Below are positions 23,625 to 36,062 of a stretch of DNA of 64,000 nt, in pieces (within the stretch, counting starts at the first letter, position 1; every line of letters begins with the position of its first letter). The translations under genes were made by a program, and so were the position numbers. Under the pieces are notes generated by a model. It had not been told where the DNA came from, made no database searches, and saw only the letters and a list, made by a program, of their open reading frames with translations. Origin of the DNA: Dipteris shenzhenensis (taxonomy: Eukaryota; Polypodiophyta; Polypodiopsida; Gleicheniales); assembly GCA_047967505.1 (NCBI GenBank), contig CM106540.1; one strand, written 5' to 3'.

Positions 23625-24303
23625 GAGTGTTTGAAGAGATGGATACCCAAAAGCCGGCGCTGGTACATTGTGGCTGTAATGGCAAATCGAGACCCATTGA
23701 AGGAGGAGACTCTCTGGCAACTTTTGAAGACCTACAAGTATGAAGGATCTACGAAGTCATGAAGGGAGAGATGGATTTGAGGCATTGCACATATGCAAGC
23801 GAGCAAAACTCAAACATAACCTTGGAAACTGTTTGCAAAGAAGGTGAGCCGTTTTAATGTTTACCAAGGTAAAAGGATGCTATGCTTGAGGGAGAGAAGA
23901 GAGCATCCATTGAAGTATCCTATATGTAGGCAAAACTGATGTGTCCGCAGTAAGCAAGGCAGCAATGCATAGCATATGGGAGATGAAAGCAACGAGCAAG
24001 CCATTGTTTAATAGAGTTTGGTAATGCACGAGATGGCACAAAAAATCGCTTGAGTTTTGTTATAAGATGCAAATGATTGGATCATTCTTGAGCACCAGGA
24101 AAATGGGCGAGGCTACCAAGCCGATCACAAATCTCCAAAATTTGGCCTTGAGCTAGATGCACAACTTAGCCAAAGAGGGTAATATTTGCTGGTTCATGCG
24201 AACTATTCAAGCCACTCCCCTCCATCTCAATGGAGGACCTGCATCACTTCTTCTGCCCACCACCCTGTGTGAACCCTGGCTAAGAACCCTGGCTAAGGGT
24301 GTT
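23625..24303 (+). repeat. Dispersed ~0.7-kb repeat, copy 1
   Basis: This segment is collinear with 40909-41605 in the same orientation over nearly its full length. It shares long words such as AAGTATGAAGGATCTAC, GCAAGCGAGCAAAACTC, AGCAAGCCATTGTTTAATAG and GCAAATGATTGGATCATTC. It contains a 27-codon frame starting MANRDPLKEETLWQLL at 23680; the other copy has the same words with a stop. There are no TG..CA ends or target duplications. Its nature is unknown: duplicated host DNA or an unclassified element. Confidence 0.85.
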
Positions 24304-24304
24304 T

Positions 24305-24845
24305 ATAGACTAGAGCCACCCATAATGCATTTAGGTTGAGGGCTCCACATGGATGGGCTCGAACGAGCAATCTTGCCCATCTAGGATCCTTGGGGCAGTG
24401 ACCATGGTTGCACAAGTCGGTAAACACCCTGAGCCTCACTCACCTCTGCATGTCTCTCCACGTCCATGTACTCGTCGGTGCATCCACCTATATACACTCA
24501 AAGCGCGGCCACATAGAGCGGCTGAACAATGGTGCCACAAATGATTATAGTAGTGGCACACCTCCTATTGCATGTTTAGAGGCTCTCAAGAAAATGCAAT
24601 CTGCTGGACTGCTAAAATGAGAGCACAAAGTTTAAATTGGTAGAGAGCAGGAGAGGATGACAGTTGCCCAAAGATGCACGCTCAAACCTAAAGAGGGTGA
24701 AAATATTTTGGTCTGCCTTGAGGGGGGGAACATCTTAGTGATGGTGTTCATTGTGAAAGGGGGAAATATTTTATTTTGGATTATTTGGCTACATTAGGGG
24801 TTTTCTATAAGTGATTGAGTAATCAATGTGTCTATCTCCTATGCA
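24305..24845. other. Unassigned stretch
   Basis: Frames at 24353-24544 and 24408-24620 overlap each other and lack motifs. Near 24690-24760 there are AGGGGGGGAAC and AAAGGGGGAAATATTTT words. No gene was recognised. Confidence 0.35.
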
Positions 24846-26990
24846 TTTGATGTTTTCCATTTAATTGTTCCATCAAAGATTACTTCTCTAGAGATGATGA
24901 CCTTTCAGTTGATGGGATCATATAATTTGTATGCTTTGCTTTCTTCACTGTAGCCAACCATGATGCATTTGCATGACTTCACATCCAATTTTCTACGATG
25001 ATCGTCATGTATGTGGGCATATGCTATGCAGCCAAATATGCAAAGATGCCCAATACATGGCTTATATCTAGTGAATGCTTCATAAGCTATCATACCCTGA
25101 ATTGGTTCTGTCGAAAACCGATTAAGTAGTTTGTAGTGGCAATTGCTTCAGCCCAATACTGATTCGGAAGATGCTTTTTACTAAGCATTGCTTTAGCACT
25201 GTTTGCTAAAGCACTGCTCTTCCTTTCAATTCTTGCATTCTGCTAAGCCGTATCTGCACAAGTGAATTGTCTTCAAATGCCATTACTTTGCAAAAGTTCA
25301 TGAATGCTAAAGACATGTATTCGCCTTCTTAGTCTGATCTCATGACTTTGATCTTTCTTCTGCCTGTTTGGTTCTTAACCATGGCTTTGAATTCTTGAAA
25401 TCTAAAAAGGACTTCAGATTTCTTTTTCAAAAAGTATACCCAACAATATCTATTATAGTCACCGATGAAAGTCAGGTAGTAAAGTAAACCATTGATGCTA
25501 CGAGTCTATGCGTAACCCCATACTTTTGTATGAATCAAATCAAGAATACCTCTTACTCGAGAGGTGCTTCTACCAAAGTTGGTTTGCTTTTGTTTACTGA
25601 AGCAACATGCTTCATAGAATTTTCTTAGAAATTGTAGTTTTGGAATTCCAATTGCCATATTTTGGTTTCTTAGCTGCACCAAGCTTTTGAAATTGACATG
25701 TCCATATCCCTTGAGCCATACTGCGGAAAGTGACATCGGTTGCTGTTGAGCTGACATGGCATATAAATCTGGAATTGAAGCTAGCATTCTAAACAAGCGT
25801 CCTTCCTTGGCTACTTTTCCTACAAGTAGCTGATTTCCTCTAAATTTATCTCTGATCATGCATTCAACCCCATCAAAGGTGACTCGATAGTTGTGTTCTA
25901 TCATTTGCCAAACTGACAAGAGGTTCTTGCTAAGCTTCAGAACATAGAGTATATCTTTCACCAATCCTTTTGTACTAGTAAAATTAGTCATAGGGACAAT
26001 GCCTTTCCCTTGAATTGGACTAGGTGTATTATCTACAGTGTAGATAACATTCTTTTATCCTTCTAATGGTTTCATCTCTGTGAACCATTCCTGATGCTTT
26101 GTCATATGAGCTGATGTACCGTTGTTGATGTACTAAGGATCCTGATCTGCTTGATCAACTCGATAGATGCATTCCCTTTTGCAATTGCAATCAATGTTAA
26201 GATATATTGTATTAGTCTTCTGCATATTTTCACTTCCCAAGGAACATATTTTGAGGTTCATTGGCATAATGACTATGACTTGAATGCCCACCGTGATGAT
26301 TTTTTCTTTCACAAAATTCCCTCGATTGACCTCCTTGGTCATACTGCTTCTTGCGGCAATCTCTTTTATAATGTCCAAACTTATGATAGCAGTTGCATTG
26401 AATGTTTGACATGTTGGTAGATGCATTTTCTCTTCCTTGGAATCTTCCTCTGTTGGAATGATTTCCTCTTGGATGTTGATGCCGATGCTGACTTTAATGC
26501 TAATTTTGATAATGATGCCACTTCTTTGAGATGCTCTAACTCTGCCTCTGCCTCTTCTTTACCTCTATGTGAGGCTATGAATGCTTGATCATTAGAATGA
26601 TCTTTTTGTGGGTGAATGGCCTAATTCTTGAGTTCTTCACCTAACTCTTCCAGTTTTGGAATTTGACATTGAATGGCAACACTCTGGACTAGATTCTCGT
26701 AACCCTCTCCTAGTCCATTCGGGATGACTTGAACTATTTCTATGGGATTCATGGTCTCTCATGCTACTGCAAGTTGATTGTTGTAACCCTTGATCCTGAG
26801 TATGTAAGCATGACTAGTTTCATTGCTATTGTGAAAACTCTGGTTTATCTGGTTTCTTAGTGTGAGAATCTTGGAAGTGTTCTTAGACTCTTAAAGAGTT
26901 GCGAACATATCGCATGCTTTTTTGGATGTCTTCATTGTCTTGAGCCAAGCATGACATCTTGCACATTTTTCCTATACAAATACAGCTATC
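24845..26990 (-). pseudogene. Ty1/copia remnant, gag to integrase
   Basis: In minus-strand order there is a gag with a degenerate zinc knuckle (QCNCYHKFGHYKRDC near 26360-26400, the second Cys now Tyr). A protease remnant follows, with the catalytic Asp lost (NNGTSAHMTKHQEWF near 26080-26130), then a pre-integrase domain (DILYVLKLSKNLLSVWQMIE and KGYGHVNFKSL, 25506-25991). Integrase fragments come next and end in FGCIAYAHI..YSEESKAYKLYDP then SREVIFDG (24845-25093). Frames are interrupted throughout. No RT, RNase H or LTRs were seen, so this is an internally placed, truncated copy. Confidence 0.9.
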
Positions 26991-28600
26991 ATGGGGTTCC
27001 TATATGTTTCAAATCCTAAGATCCTTATATATCCAATTATAAAATCAAGGCCAAAGCGTTGTCCTTATGCTATATTAATTGTTTAACTTGGTAAAGAAGC
27101 TCACTTCTTTCGCTAATCTATTCACTCACATGAGAAGCATAGTAAGCAACCTTATCATCCCTCATAGGAACAAAATGGCCACAATTATATCTCCAACACA
27201 TAACATCATGCACTCTACTCCGGTCCTTTTTCCTATATACTAATATGAACTGCTAGGGGACTTTCCTATGAGATGTAATTGGTTGACAAGTCTCATAGAG
27301 GGGAGTCAAAGTAATGGGATGTGTGTGTGTGTGTGTGTGTGTAACTATACTACTGAATCAATTCTCACAACTATACTACTGAATCAATTCTCAATGTACA
27401 AGTAAACCAAATACAACCATATATCACTGCCCTTAACACCACATAAGTGAGAATAAGCCATTATAATTACCACATCGTCCTTTCTGACAAAGTGAGAATA
27501 AGCCATTACCAGAAGTGTCAAAGTCGGAGTCAATTAACATACTCACATTCATGTCAGTAAATTGCAAAAAGTACAATAATACTCATGACTAGTCTTCAAT
27601 AGTAAGTCCAATCTTATAGATTAGAAGTTGGAGATAATCTGCCGTTTCTCGAAGTTGCCAACACCGTATCTTTATGCCTTAGATTAAACAATGCAAACCT
27701 GATGGAGAGGTAGGCCGACTCACCTGGCACCATCACAACCAAATGAAAATTAGAACAATTCATTCAAGCTATGGCTTCAATGCTAGAACACAGTTGTTAT
27801 CCATGTTGCTCTATCTAGATTAGCATAATCAAATCTCGGCAATCTAGTGTTCGAAAAGAATCAACAGTTGGCATTTAGTCACATAATGAAATACTTATAA
27901 AATGTTAGAGTAATTCTCAATGGAATAAATAGACTAAACAAAGGCCCCATTGTCCTTTGATTAATTCTCCACTAATCATGATCTATTGAATCATAATAGG
28001 CCTGCAAACATGAACCCAAATTGATGCATAGAAACCATCATATAGAATCAAAGGGTAAAACATGTCTATGCTTCTGTCATATCCATTGATGCTTCACTTG
28101 GATAATCTATAATATAGGGGGATAAATTCCTTCTAAAAAGAAATGGTCTAAGAGTATCCTAATCATGCCACATTGTGATGCCATCTTATTGGTCATTTGT
28201 TCAAACCTCCATGGGTGCCTGTGAAATGTTATCATTAACAACTTGCATTTAAATCCATTTATGCAAAGGAGCAAAGGACATAAAGTATGTTCATCTCTCT
28301 ATCCTCTCAATCTGAATCCTCCTTATAATGAGGGATCACATGAAATGCCATACAAAATCCCATAAAATGTATCAGTGAATGTAAAAAATTCCAAGTGAAG
28401 AAAAAGTCTATAAGTGAATCCCTCGCTTATATTGGGGCATTCCCTTATTCACTGGGCATTGTTCAATTATGTAATTGAATATATTCTAACATATATCCAT
28501 GAAATGAGTTTATTTCAATCCATGGAACCAAGTTATGGTCTTGAAATGCAAACAATGAAATTATCTTTTGTTGGGCTACTAGACTTTTTCTAGTATCTAC
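26990..28600. other. Non-coding stretch, no gene recognised
   Basis: AT-rich, with a (GT)11 tract at 27321-27342. Two short direct duplications follow: AACTATACTACTGAATCAAT twice at about 27343-27395, and GTGAGAATAAGCCATTA twice near 27448 and 27492. No coding signal. Confidence 0.45.
27321..27342. repeat. (GT)11 microsatellite
   Basis: Twenty-two bases of uninterrupted GT. Confidence 0.95.
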
Positions 28601-28619
28601 TATACTTGAATACTAAGTC

Positions 28620-30590
28620 ATGAAAGAAATCCTTCCTAGTATAAGACAATTAAACTCCAATAAGAATCTCCTCTTTAATCACAAGCTTCCTTTAATCCTC
28701 CTAAATAATCCATACTTAATAAGGAATTTAATAACTATTCTTAGGGAAATTCTCTCATTTCTTTGGGTGAGGTTAGCTTTGTATGATACGCACAACCCCA
28801 CATTGTTTAAGGCTCCCGTGCTATTGTTTTTTAATCCTGCAAATACGACGTTTTGGGGTAGCCTGTCACCCACAAATACAACGTTTCAGGGTGTCATAGA
28901 AGCATTGTCACACTCTGGTGTAGTAATGTATGGAGCTCTGGTCTCAGGTCGTGATCTAAGGGCGAGAGGGCGAGGGCGACTCGTTTAGGAGCACAACTAG
29001 CAACCTAGCATCTCCCGCTTGAATACTCAAGTCTGACTTGCTGGTAAAGCCCCTCCATTGTCCTTGGTGACGATGCAAAACAAGCCTTGTCTTGGATATC
29101 CAAGGGAACCTGTGTTCTAGTCTTCAGAAGAGCTCTAGAGCTAATGTACGACCATTGCAACGATTCCCTGCTGTCTTCTATTTCGACAGTGCATATAGTA
29201 ACCGGCGTAATTAAGAAGCTATAGATTGTCAGGAAGTCTGCAGGTCGCGGCCCGTTCTGGCTCTGCCAGATCTCCGTGATCAAAATCCCATAAAAAGTGG
29301 AGCTACCAAGGCAACTCCTGAGGTGTGATCAAAGAGTCGTAAGAGAAAAATCATCGTTTGATAGTAGATTAAAAGCAGTCAGGATGCACGACCACGACAT
29401 CTATGTGCCCATTTCGAAAGCCGTAAAGCACCAACGGCAAAATGAAACTACTACTCCTCTTCGCCATAGCCAGCTTCACCGCTATGAGTCTCATACCTGG
29501 GTTTGAATTTCCGAAAGTCTCTGTGTGAACAAAATGAATACGAGCTGCTCCACAAAGGCTCCCTCCATATTAGCTAGAAGGCCGAGTGGAGTTCTCCTGC
29601 TCAAAGGTATCTCTGCACCGCTCTGGGTTTTAGGGAGGGGAACGTGTCTTCTTTAGGAAATTTAGTGTAGTTGCTATGGATCGGACATAGTTTGTGACTC
29701 GTCCCTCTGAAACTCCTGTTACATGAGCTTCTTTAAATAACGCACGAGCGCTCAAACATTTGCCAAAAGTATATGATTCACCGTCTCGTGGCAGCATCTG
29801 CTAAGTGAGGCCGTATGCTGTACCGATTGGTGGAGCATGGAAAATTAAAGATTAAATTCGGATCACTCTCTTGAATTTGTCAAAGACACTCCATTTCCAT
29901 CTAAGGCATAAGGCCTTGCATGTAAGTCGAATGGATTCAGCGGGGCCGGGCATGCATTACAATAAATTCTCTACTACTCAAGCTTTTTAAAAAATGGTAT
30001 CCTCTAAGCGAGTTGTATACCGGTATCTGCATCAGTGAGGAGTACATCTTGGGGATCCAAATATGTGTATCCACCATGGGCCTCCGGTTTATTTGATGTT
30101 TACCACTTCTTGAATGTTCTTTCAATGAAAGTGGTCAAGGCATAGACTTCCATAATATCAATCACCTTGAGGTCAAAACTTTGCAATTTTCCCTTCCACA
30201 GATTTAAGTCTATCAGGTCTTCGAATGGCTTGCATTTGTGTAACACACGATACCACTTGGGATCGTCGAGCAGAATTTCCTCAACCTGGTCATCTCCTTC
30301 AGTGGGAAAGTGGTTAGTCGAGGGTTGTCTCTATGGAAGGATGGTCCTATGTAAGGCTCTTCATAGGCATTAACGCAGGCTCCAAGATAGTATGCACCTA
30401 CTCTAGAGTGAACTCATTTGGCATGTCTTGAGTTGGTCTTGAAGGTGTCTCCGTTGACCCAGTATGCATGCTGGCAGATGGCTGTGAAGTGGATGGTTGT
30501 GTAGAGGGGGAGGAGGTACTAGGGTTGGGAAATTTTAGGTAAGTATTGAGAGGAAAAGCCGTCAAGCAGTTAATATTAGTGGATGGGTGG
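28620..30590. other. Unassigned, higher-GC segment with broken frames
   Basis: From about 28900 to 30560 base composition is noticeably less AT-rich than the surroundings. Frames of 60-120 codons exist on both strands (28620-28988 plus, 29005-29283 minus, 29937-30125 minus), but I cannot assign any to a family. A weak CxxC..H-like stretch on the minus strand near 29770-29830 could be a LINE-type zinc-binding domain; I do not rely on it. Confidence 0.3.
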
Positions 30591-30599
30591 CATAGCTAG

Positions 30600-31029
30600 G
30601 AAGTATTGAGATGGGCCATAGAATTAAAAACTTCAATGTGTTTTGTTCTGGCATGAAACATAGGGTTCTTTGCCAATTGAGTGCTGCTCATATTATATGA
30701 ATAGATATAGTAGGGTGGGCCAGAAAGTATCTCAAGCTCTCAAAGAAGCCCTCTGAACCAAATTGCTTCACATGTTGCATTGGTGGATCCTTTATACTCT
30801 GCTTCGGTGGAAGACAATGCCATTGTTGGTTGCTTCTTGCTTTGCCATGACAAAGCTGCGGAGCCAAGACTAAAGCAGTATCCATTGGTGGATCTTCTTT
30901 CATTTACTTTTCCTGCCCAATCAGCATCTGTGTATCCATGGAAGTGTAAGTAGGATGACTTGGCATAATGTAGTCCATGATCCCATGTGCCATGAAGGTA
31001 TCTAAGTACTCTCTTCATTGCAAGGAGGT
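30600..31029 (-). pseudogene. Ty1/copia RNase H remnant
   Basis: The frame 30740-31018 reads MKRVLRYLHGTWDHGL, GYTDADWAGKVNERRSTNG and SLGSAALSWQSKKQP, then [19 protein letters not shown]. This is the copia RNase H domain with its DADWAG and EAEY signatures. It continues with breaks to about 30600 (HFMPEQNTLKF-type complement). The upstream side ends at about 31030, where a different copia LTR begins in the opposite orientation. Confidence 0.92.
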
Positions 31030-31034
31030 ACGTC

Positions 31035-31377
31035 TGTTGGGGTAAGTATGATCAAGGGCTTGCTCTATGGTGCATGTGTGCATCTAGGGAAGTCACATGT
31101 GTGTTTGTGTGTGTTGTAAAGGCACATCAAGTGCTATGATGTGTCTAGTGTGTGACCTAAGTGATGATGTAAGACAAAGGCAATCCCACTGATGTAGGGG
31201 TTGATTCCCACTGATGTAGGGGCTGATTGCCGTTATGTAGGGAAGGTATTACCTTCTCCCCTTTTCTATAAGAGAGAGTCCTCTCTCTCACAATCATATA
31301 GAGATCTACCATCTTTCTTTCATTGTGCTCTCACACCTCTTGCAAGATGCATCTATTCTATCGTATGGGATCCTACA
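31035..31377 (+). repeat. 5' LTR of a plus-strand copia element
   Basis: A 343-bp LTR from TGTTGGGGTAAG to ATCCTACA, followed by two bases and a perfect PBS. It contains a CTATAAGAG TATA-like element near 31267 and an internal direct duplication (CCCACTGATGTAGGGG twice near 31186 and 31208). No matching 3' LTR was found downstream. Confidence 0.85.
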
Positions 31378-31379
31378 AA

Positions 31380-31391
31380 TGGTATCAGAGC
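31380..31391 (+). promoter_or_regulatory. Primer-binding site (initiator tRNA-Met type)
   Basis: TGGTATCAGAGC lies two bases inside the LTR end. Confidence 0.95.
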
Positions 31392-32251
31392 TTTAGGTTC
31401 TAGATCTAGCCTAGCCTAGCATTAGATGCTATCTCTAGCATAAACTACTAGTTTCTCATCTTCTCCATTTTCCTTCTTCTTCCCCAAATATTTGAGAACT
31501 CTGCTCTCTGCCTACAGACAACCATTGCCCAAACCCTTTGAGCTGCAAACTCCTCACGCATGGGCAAACTTCCAACTGCAAGCATTTAGGGAAATTTCGT
31601 CTGTATGCACAATGCCAACACTCACGCTCCTCGACGAACTTTCGCATAATTCTGCCTCTCTACCTACCTATCTACAAATTCCTCTGAGCCCACGCTGGAT
31701 GACACCGAGGACAAGCTGTTGCTGCAATTTGAGCTCATTTGGACAAGGAATGGAGGCACAACAAATGAAAAACCAGTCGGCATCTCTAGCTATGGCGACG
31801 TGATGCAACATTGTGCCCCTCCTTGCTGGTAGCCCTTCTTTGGTATAAGGCCCTTCTTCCTGCATAAAAATCCCCTTGAATAGAGCTATGAGCTGTGAGA
31901 ATTGCACCCTCCAAATTCTGGTCTCTGTTTTGGACAGTTTTGACAATGTTGTGAGTTTGATGCTACATTAGATGCTACTTTAGCATTTCTGATGTTTTAA
32001 ACTGTTAAATAGCTTCAGTACAACTATAGCTATAGCTTTGCTTTAAGTTGCTACACCTAGATTTGCTTGGAATGCTTTCATTTAGCCACCTCTATGAAGC
32101 ATGCAAGTGAAAGCATCATTTCCATTATGTTTTGTAGTATGGAATTTGGTTACAAGCCTTTGCTACTCTAAATGCTTGTATTTTGAAGCTCTTCAACTCT
32201 TTCTAGCCTTGTAAGAGAGTAGACACTGCCCATTTTGGGTTAGACCCTCTC
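31392..32251 (+). other. Long leader between PBS and gag
   Basis: About 860 nt separate the PBS from the gag ATG. A 103-codon plus-strand frame (31492-31803) lies in it, without a recognisable domain. Long leaders with short open frames occur in some plant copia lineages. Confidence 0.5.
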
Positions 32252-33116
32252 ATGGCTACCATCTTGAATATGGATAAGTTCAATGGTAAAGGGTTTCACA
32301 CATGGTATTTGAAGATTAAGTTCGCATTGATGAGGGAAAACCTCTGGGGGCTTGTCAAACCAGCTTCAACTTCTTCTTCAACAGCCTCTAATGTTGGAGA
32401 ATCCTCAGCTCTGACACGCCCGGCAAGAGATCCTACTAGAGAGGAGAAAGCTTATGGCATCATTTCTCTTGGCTTAGGAGATGAATATATTCATCACATC
32501 TTTAATTTAGAGTCTCCTTCTGAAGCTTGGCAGAAGCTTGACATTATTTTTGGTACTAGCTCTCATATCTCAAAATTGTCACTTAAGATTGCTTTCTTTG
32601 AATTGAAGATGGTTAGTGGCACTCCCTTGGCTGCCCATGTCAATTACGTGCGGAGTCTCATGACTCAACTTGCTTCTATCAACTCTCCAATCACTACAGA
32701 TGATGCAATGGCAGTATTGCTCAAAAGTATGCCTGAAGATTATGATCATGTTGTTACCACTTTGAAAAATCTTCCTAATCCTAATCTTGAAGGCCTTATT
32801 TCTACTCTTCAAGAAGAATAAAGGCACATGGAACTCCGGAGAGGCAATGACAGCCTACCAGAGAGGCAATGACATAGCGCATGCCATAAAAATTCAAAGG
32901 GGCAAGTTTTCACCTTGCAAACATTGTCAGAAGACAAATCACCTCTTAAAAGATTGTTTCAAGATCAATCCATGCAAACATTGTGGCAAAAACAATCACC
33001 ATGAGAAGTATTGTAAAGCCAAAAAGGAAGAAACTACAACATCAGAAACTGCCAATCTACTTTCATTTGATGAGTCTCCACATGATGAAGAGACCATATG
33101 CACAACCACAACTTGA
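32252..33116 (+). pseudogene. copia gag with two CCHC zinc knuckles
   Basis: The gag frame 32252-32821 (189 codons, MATILNMDKFNGKGFHTWYL) has the UBN2-type gag pattern: FNGKGFHTWYLKIKFAL, PSEAWQKL, HVNYVRSLMTQLASI, LLKSMPEDYDHVVTTL. It ends at a TAA, and the reading continues in another frame with two intact knuckles of the form C-x2-C-x4-H-x4-C: CKHCQKTNHLLKDC (32915-32956) and CKHCGKNNHHEKYC (32973-33014). Most copia gags carry one. A stop at 33114-33116 lies at the fusion with RNase H sequence. Confidence 0.93.
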
Positions 33117-33350
33117 GGGGTTCTATGTTGTAGATTGGGGAGGATGCCCCAAATGCAAGTCCATTTTAGGATATACATTTATGTTGAATGCTCATTGTGT
33201 ACCTTGGTCTAGCAAGAAGCAAGCCACCACGGATTATCTATAGCAAAGGCTGAGCACATATCTCTTGCACGATGTGCATGTAAAGCAATATGTCTTTGGA
33301 AGCTCATGGAGGATCTTGGTATGGTGCTATATTAAAATCACTTGGCTGTG
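33117..33350 (+). pseudogene. RNase H end of the same copia element, joined to gag
   Basis: Directly after gag come DWGGCPKCKS, LGYTFMLN and WSSKKQA, then degraded LSTAEAEYISLA-like and ACKAIWLWKLMEDLG-like residues, the C-terminal part of a copia RNase H. Protease, integrase and RT are absent, so an internal deletion of about 3 kb is inferred. A ~42-bp direct duplication (TATGGTGCTAYATTAAAA..) follows at about 33318-33403. Confidence 0.85.
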
Positions 33351-33403
33351 GGTGCAATCCAATATGGTGCTACATTAAAACCACTTGGCTATGGGCACTA
33401 CAA

Positions 33404-34317
33404 GAGGGGATCCTCAATACAATAGCAAGCATATAATATAATTAGGCTTGTGTCACCGCTGTAGTGTAACCCTATTCTTCAACCAAAAAGTAAATTAATC
33501 CATACAAACCATACTTAAAATCAAAGGGGATTTAATCTTATCATGAATTTGAAACATGCCATTGGCAACCAAAAAATTTTACATAGGTGCCTCTATCATT
33601 GGATTATTGTTTTATTAATACTAGTGATTGATGGAGTATGCTAATTATCACCCTATTTTGCACATTATGCTAGCTAGCTTTTTTTTTTTTTAAATGCTAA
33701 TGACACATATGATATCCTAACTAGCATTGTACTATGTTAGCAATGATAACTCTCATAAATATAGTGTGCTAATTGGGTTTCTTATTTTATTTCTTCTATC
33801 CTATGTAGGTAGAATCTTGGAAGCATAAAGACGTAGAAGACAAATTCATCCTGCTCCTTCTCGTCATTATTAGGTTCTTGGATTCTTAATTGCTACAGTG
33901 GGCAGGCTCCCAATGTCAATGGTTAGAGAGCATGGGGAAACTCCTCTACACTAAATATTTATTACTGCAGATCTCAAAATACATAGCTAATCCACTTGAC
34001 ACAACCATAAATGCTACAAACAAAAAACAAATACATCGCACAAAGTTGAGAACAACAACAATGAGCCACATCAATCTGGAATCCATATTTCAAGATTAAA
34101 AAATAGGGAGAGGCGAGGGTGCAAAGAGGGGTGGAATGGAAGGAGCTACAATAGAAGAGATTTGAGTAGGGGAATTGGGAGAAATCTCAAGAAAGGAGGA
34201 AATGGATAGTAATGGTAGAGCTTTTAGTGGGAGCATTTCAGAGAATTTCAAGGTTATGGGGCCAGGGAGACGCGTTTGAAAGAGTGGATGGAAGCACAGA
34301 TCTACACACAGAAAGAA

Positions 34318-34350
<33 letters not shown>

Positions 34351-36040
34351 GCTAAAAGATAGGGAGTGTGTGTAGGTGAGCAAAGCAGTGGGAGAACAAA
34401 GGCAATGTAGAGTCACCCTTCCAACTACTCAATAGACATGCATCAATCAATGCAACTCCCCATTTCTTTTTGAGCTTCACTATATGCTTAATGGGATTTT
34501 CATTTTTTGTGTTGAGTAGTGGGACATACTAGAAGCAAACCACAAAGTTTAAAGTGACATTGTGCCGAAGGAAGGGCATATTTATATCATAAACCATAGC
34601 TAGAAAATTTATTGAAGCAATGCATCAAATGGACGGTACAAGTTTGGACAAGGAAGAGTACATTTATTCCTCAAGGAGTCCTAAAGAAAAGTGGCTTATA
34701 CTATTGATATAAGAAAAGATAATAGATATGGAATAGAATAAAGGAGATTTCCATTAAATTATATTCTAAAAGAAAGCAACTATCCAATGTCCAACTTTTT
34801 GTGCTAGAAAGAGCAAATCATCATGTTTCAATATTTGCTTCATAGTTCCCACAATAATGATGAAAGGAACTCATTCGATGAAATGTTTTGACGTCCAAAA
34901 CAAAGTGTCCCCAATGTATCCAGTTCCAACTTTTTTTACTATATTAGTAATCTTGTTTTTAGCAAAACGAATAGGGGTTCCCTTTTATTTTTATGTGTGT
35001 TATTTGAAAGGATAAAGTTATACATATACAACAATGCTGAATACCTCAAGCATCCACCCTAGGTGATAGACATATACATGATCAACACAAGGATATTCTA
35101 TCGTGTGTGGCTTGAAAAGTAGTCAAAAGATCTTATGATATTAAAGGACTCGTTTCCTCCTTTAGGATCATCATCACTTTCAATCCATGTTTGGAAATGC
35201 ACACAACAACAATGAAAGGAACTCATTTGAAGAATTGTTTTGACATCTTGAATGTTACATTTCCAAACAACCAACTTCATATTTTTTACTATATATTAAT
35301 AAAACCTAAATAATATGCATGGTTGGTAGTTGTAGTCCATGAAAATACTTATTCATCGATTATTATGCATCCCCTTTCACTAAATAGGAAGAATGTTAAT
35401 ACTATCAATTTGGAGGGTAACATATGTACATATACATCAAGCCTCAACTATACCTCAAGTATCCACAATACCCCTTATTCATTTCATAAGCCTTTAGGCA
35501 AACAAATCACAATAGAAACACCCTCCCATGCTCTTCCTAGTTGTAAGCATCACCTAAACTCTACAACTTGAATAACATAATCACTTACAAATCAGATTGC
35601 CCACCAAATGTTTCCAACATAACCATTCAAGTTCATTGAGGAGAATTGAGCAAGCATCCCCATGCATTCAAAGAGCCTTCATTCCCCAATATGGCATAAA
35701 AGTATGATCTTAAATAACCATCTACTTTTTAGCATGCTTAGCTATTTAAATGGGTATAATTTCTCTAGTATGCATGTTTGTTTAGGAAAATCTACCTTCC
35801 AAACTCTGTCATGAATTTAATATTGATAAAGCACCTTATCTCCATGTTTCATTTAAGAGTTTTTATAAAACCATCCACTTATTTATATAATTCACCTCCA
35901 TTAAATGTATGTTGTTCCATATTATCTATTTTTATAATGCATGTTGTAATCTTTCCCTTTAGTTTCATTCTTTTATACTAACTAGACATCTAGTATGTTA
36001 AAGAGTACTATGGTATGCTATCTATAACTCTTACCACTAC
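33404..36040. other. Non-coding stretch, no gene recognised
   Basis: AT-rich, with only short frames. It contains ATGCTA-type words near 33640-33760, a poly-T run at about 33680 and an interrupted (AG)n tract at 34317-34350. The words AACTCATT..GAATTGTTTTGACATC recur near 34866 and 35218. No mobile-element termini were identified. Confidence 0.45.
34317..34350. repeat. Interrupted (AG)n microsatellite
   Basis: AG dinucleotides with one AT interruption at about 34331. Confidence 0.95.
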
Positions 36041-36062
36041 TTCAAAGTAGGAGAAGACTGTA

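Noticed and set aside
29005-29830. Possible LINE or transposase in the higher-GC 29 kb segment
   Set aside because: Only a weak Cys/His pattern was seen, no catalytic motif could be read in order, and frames are short.
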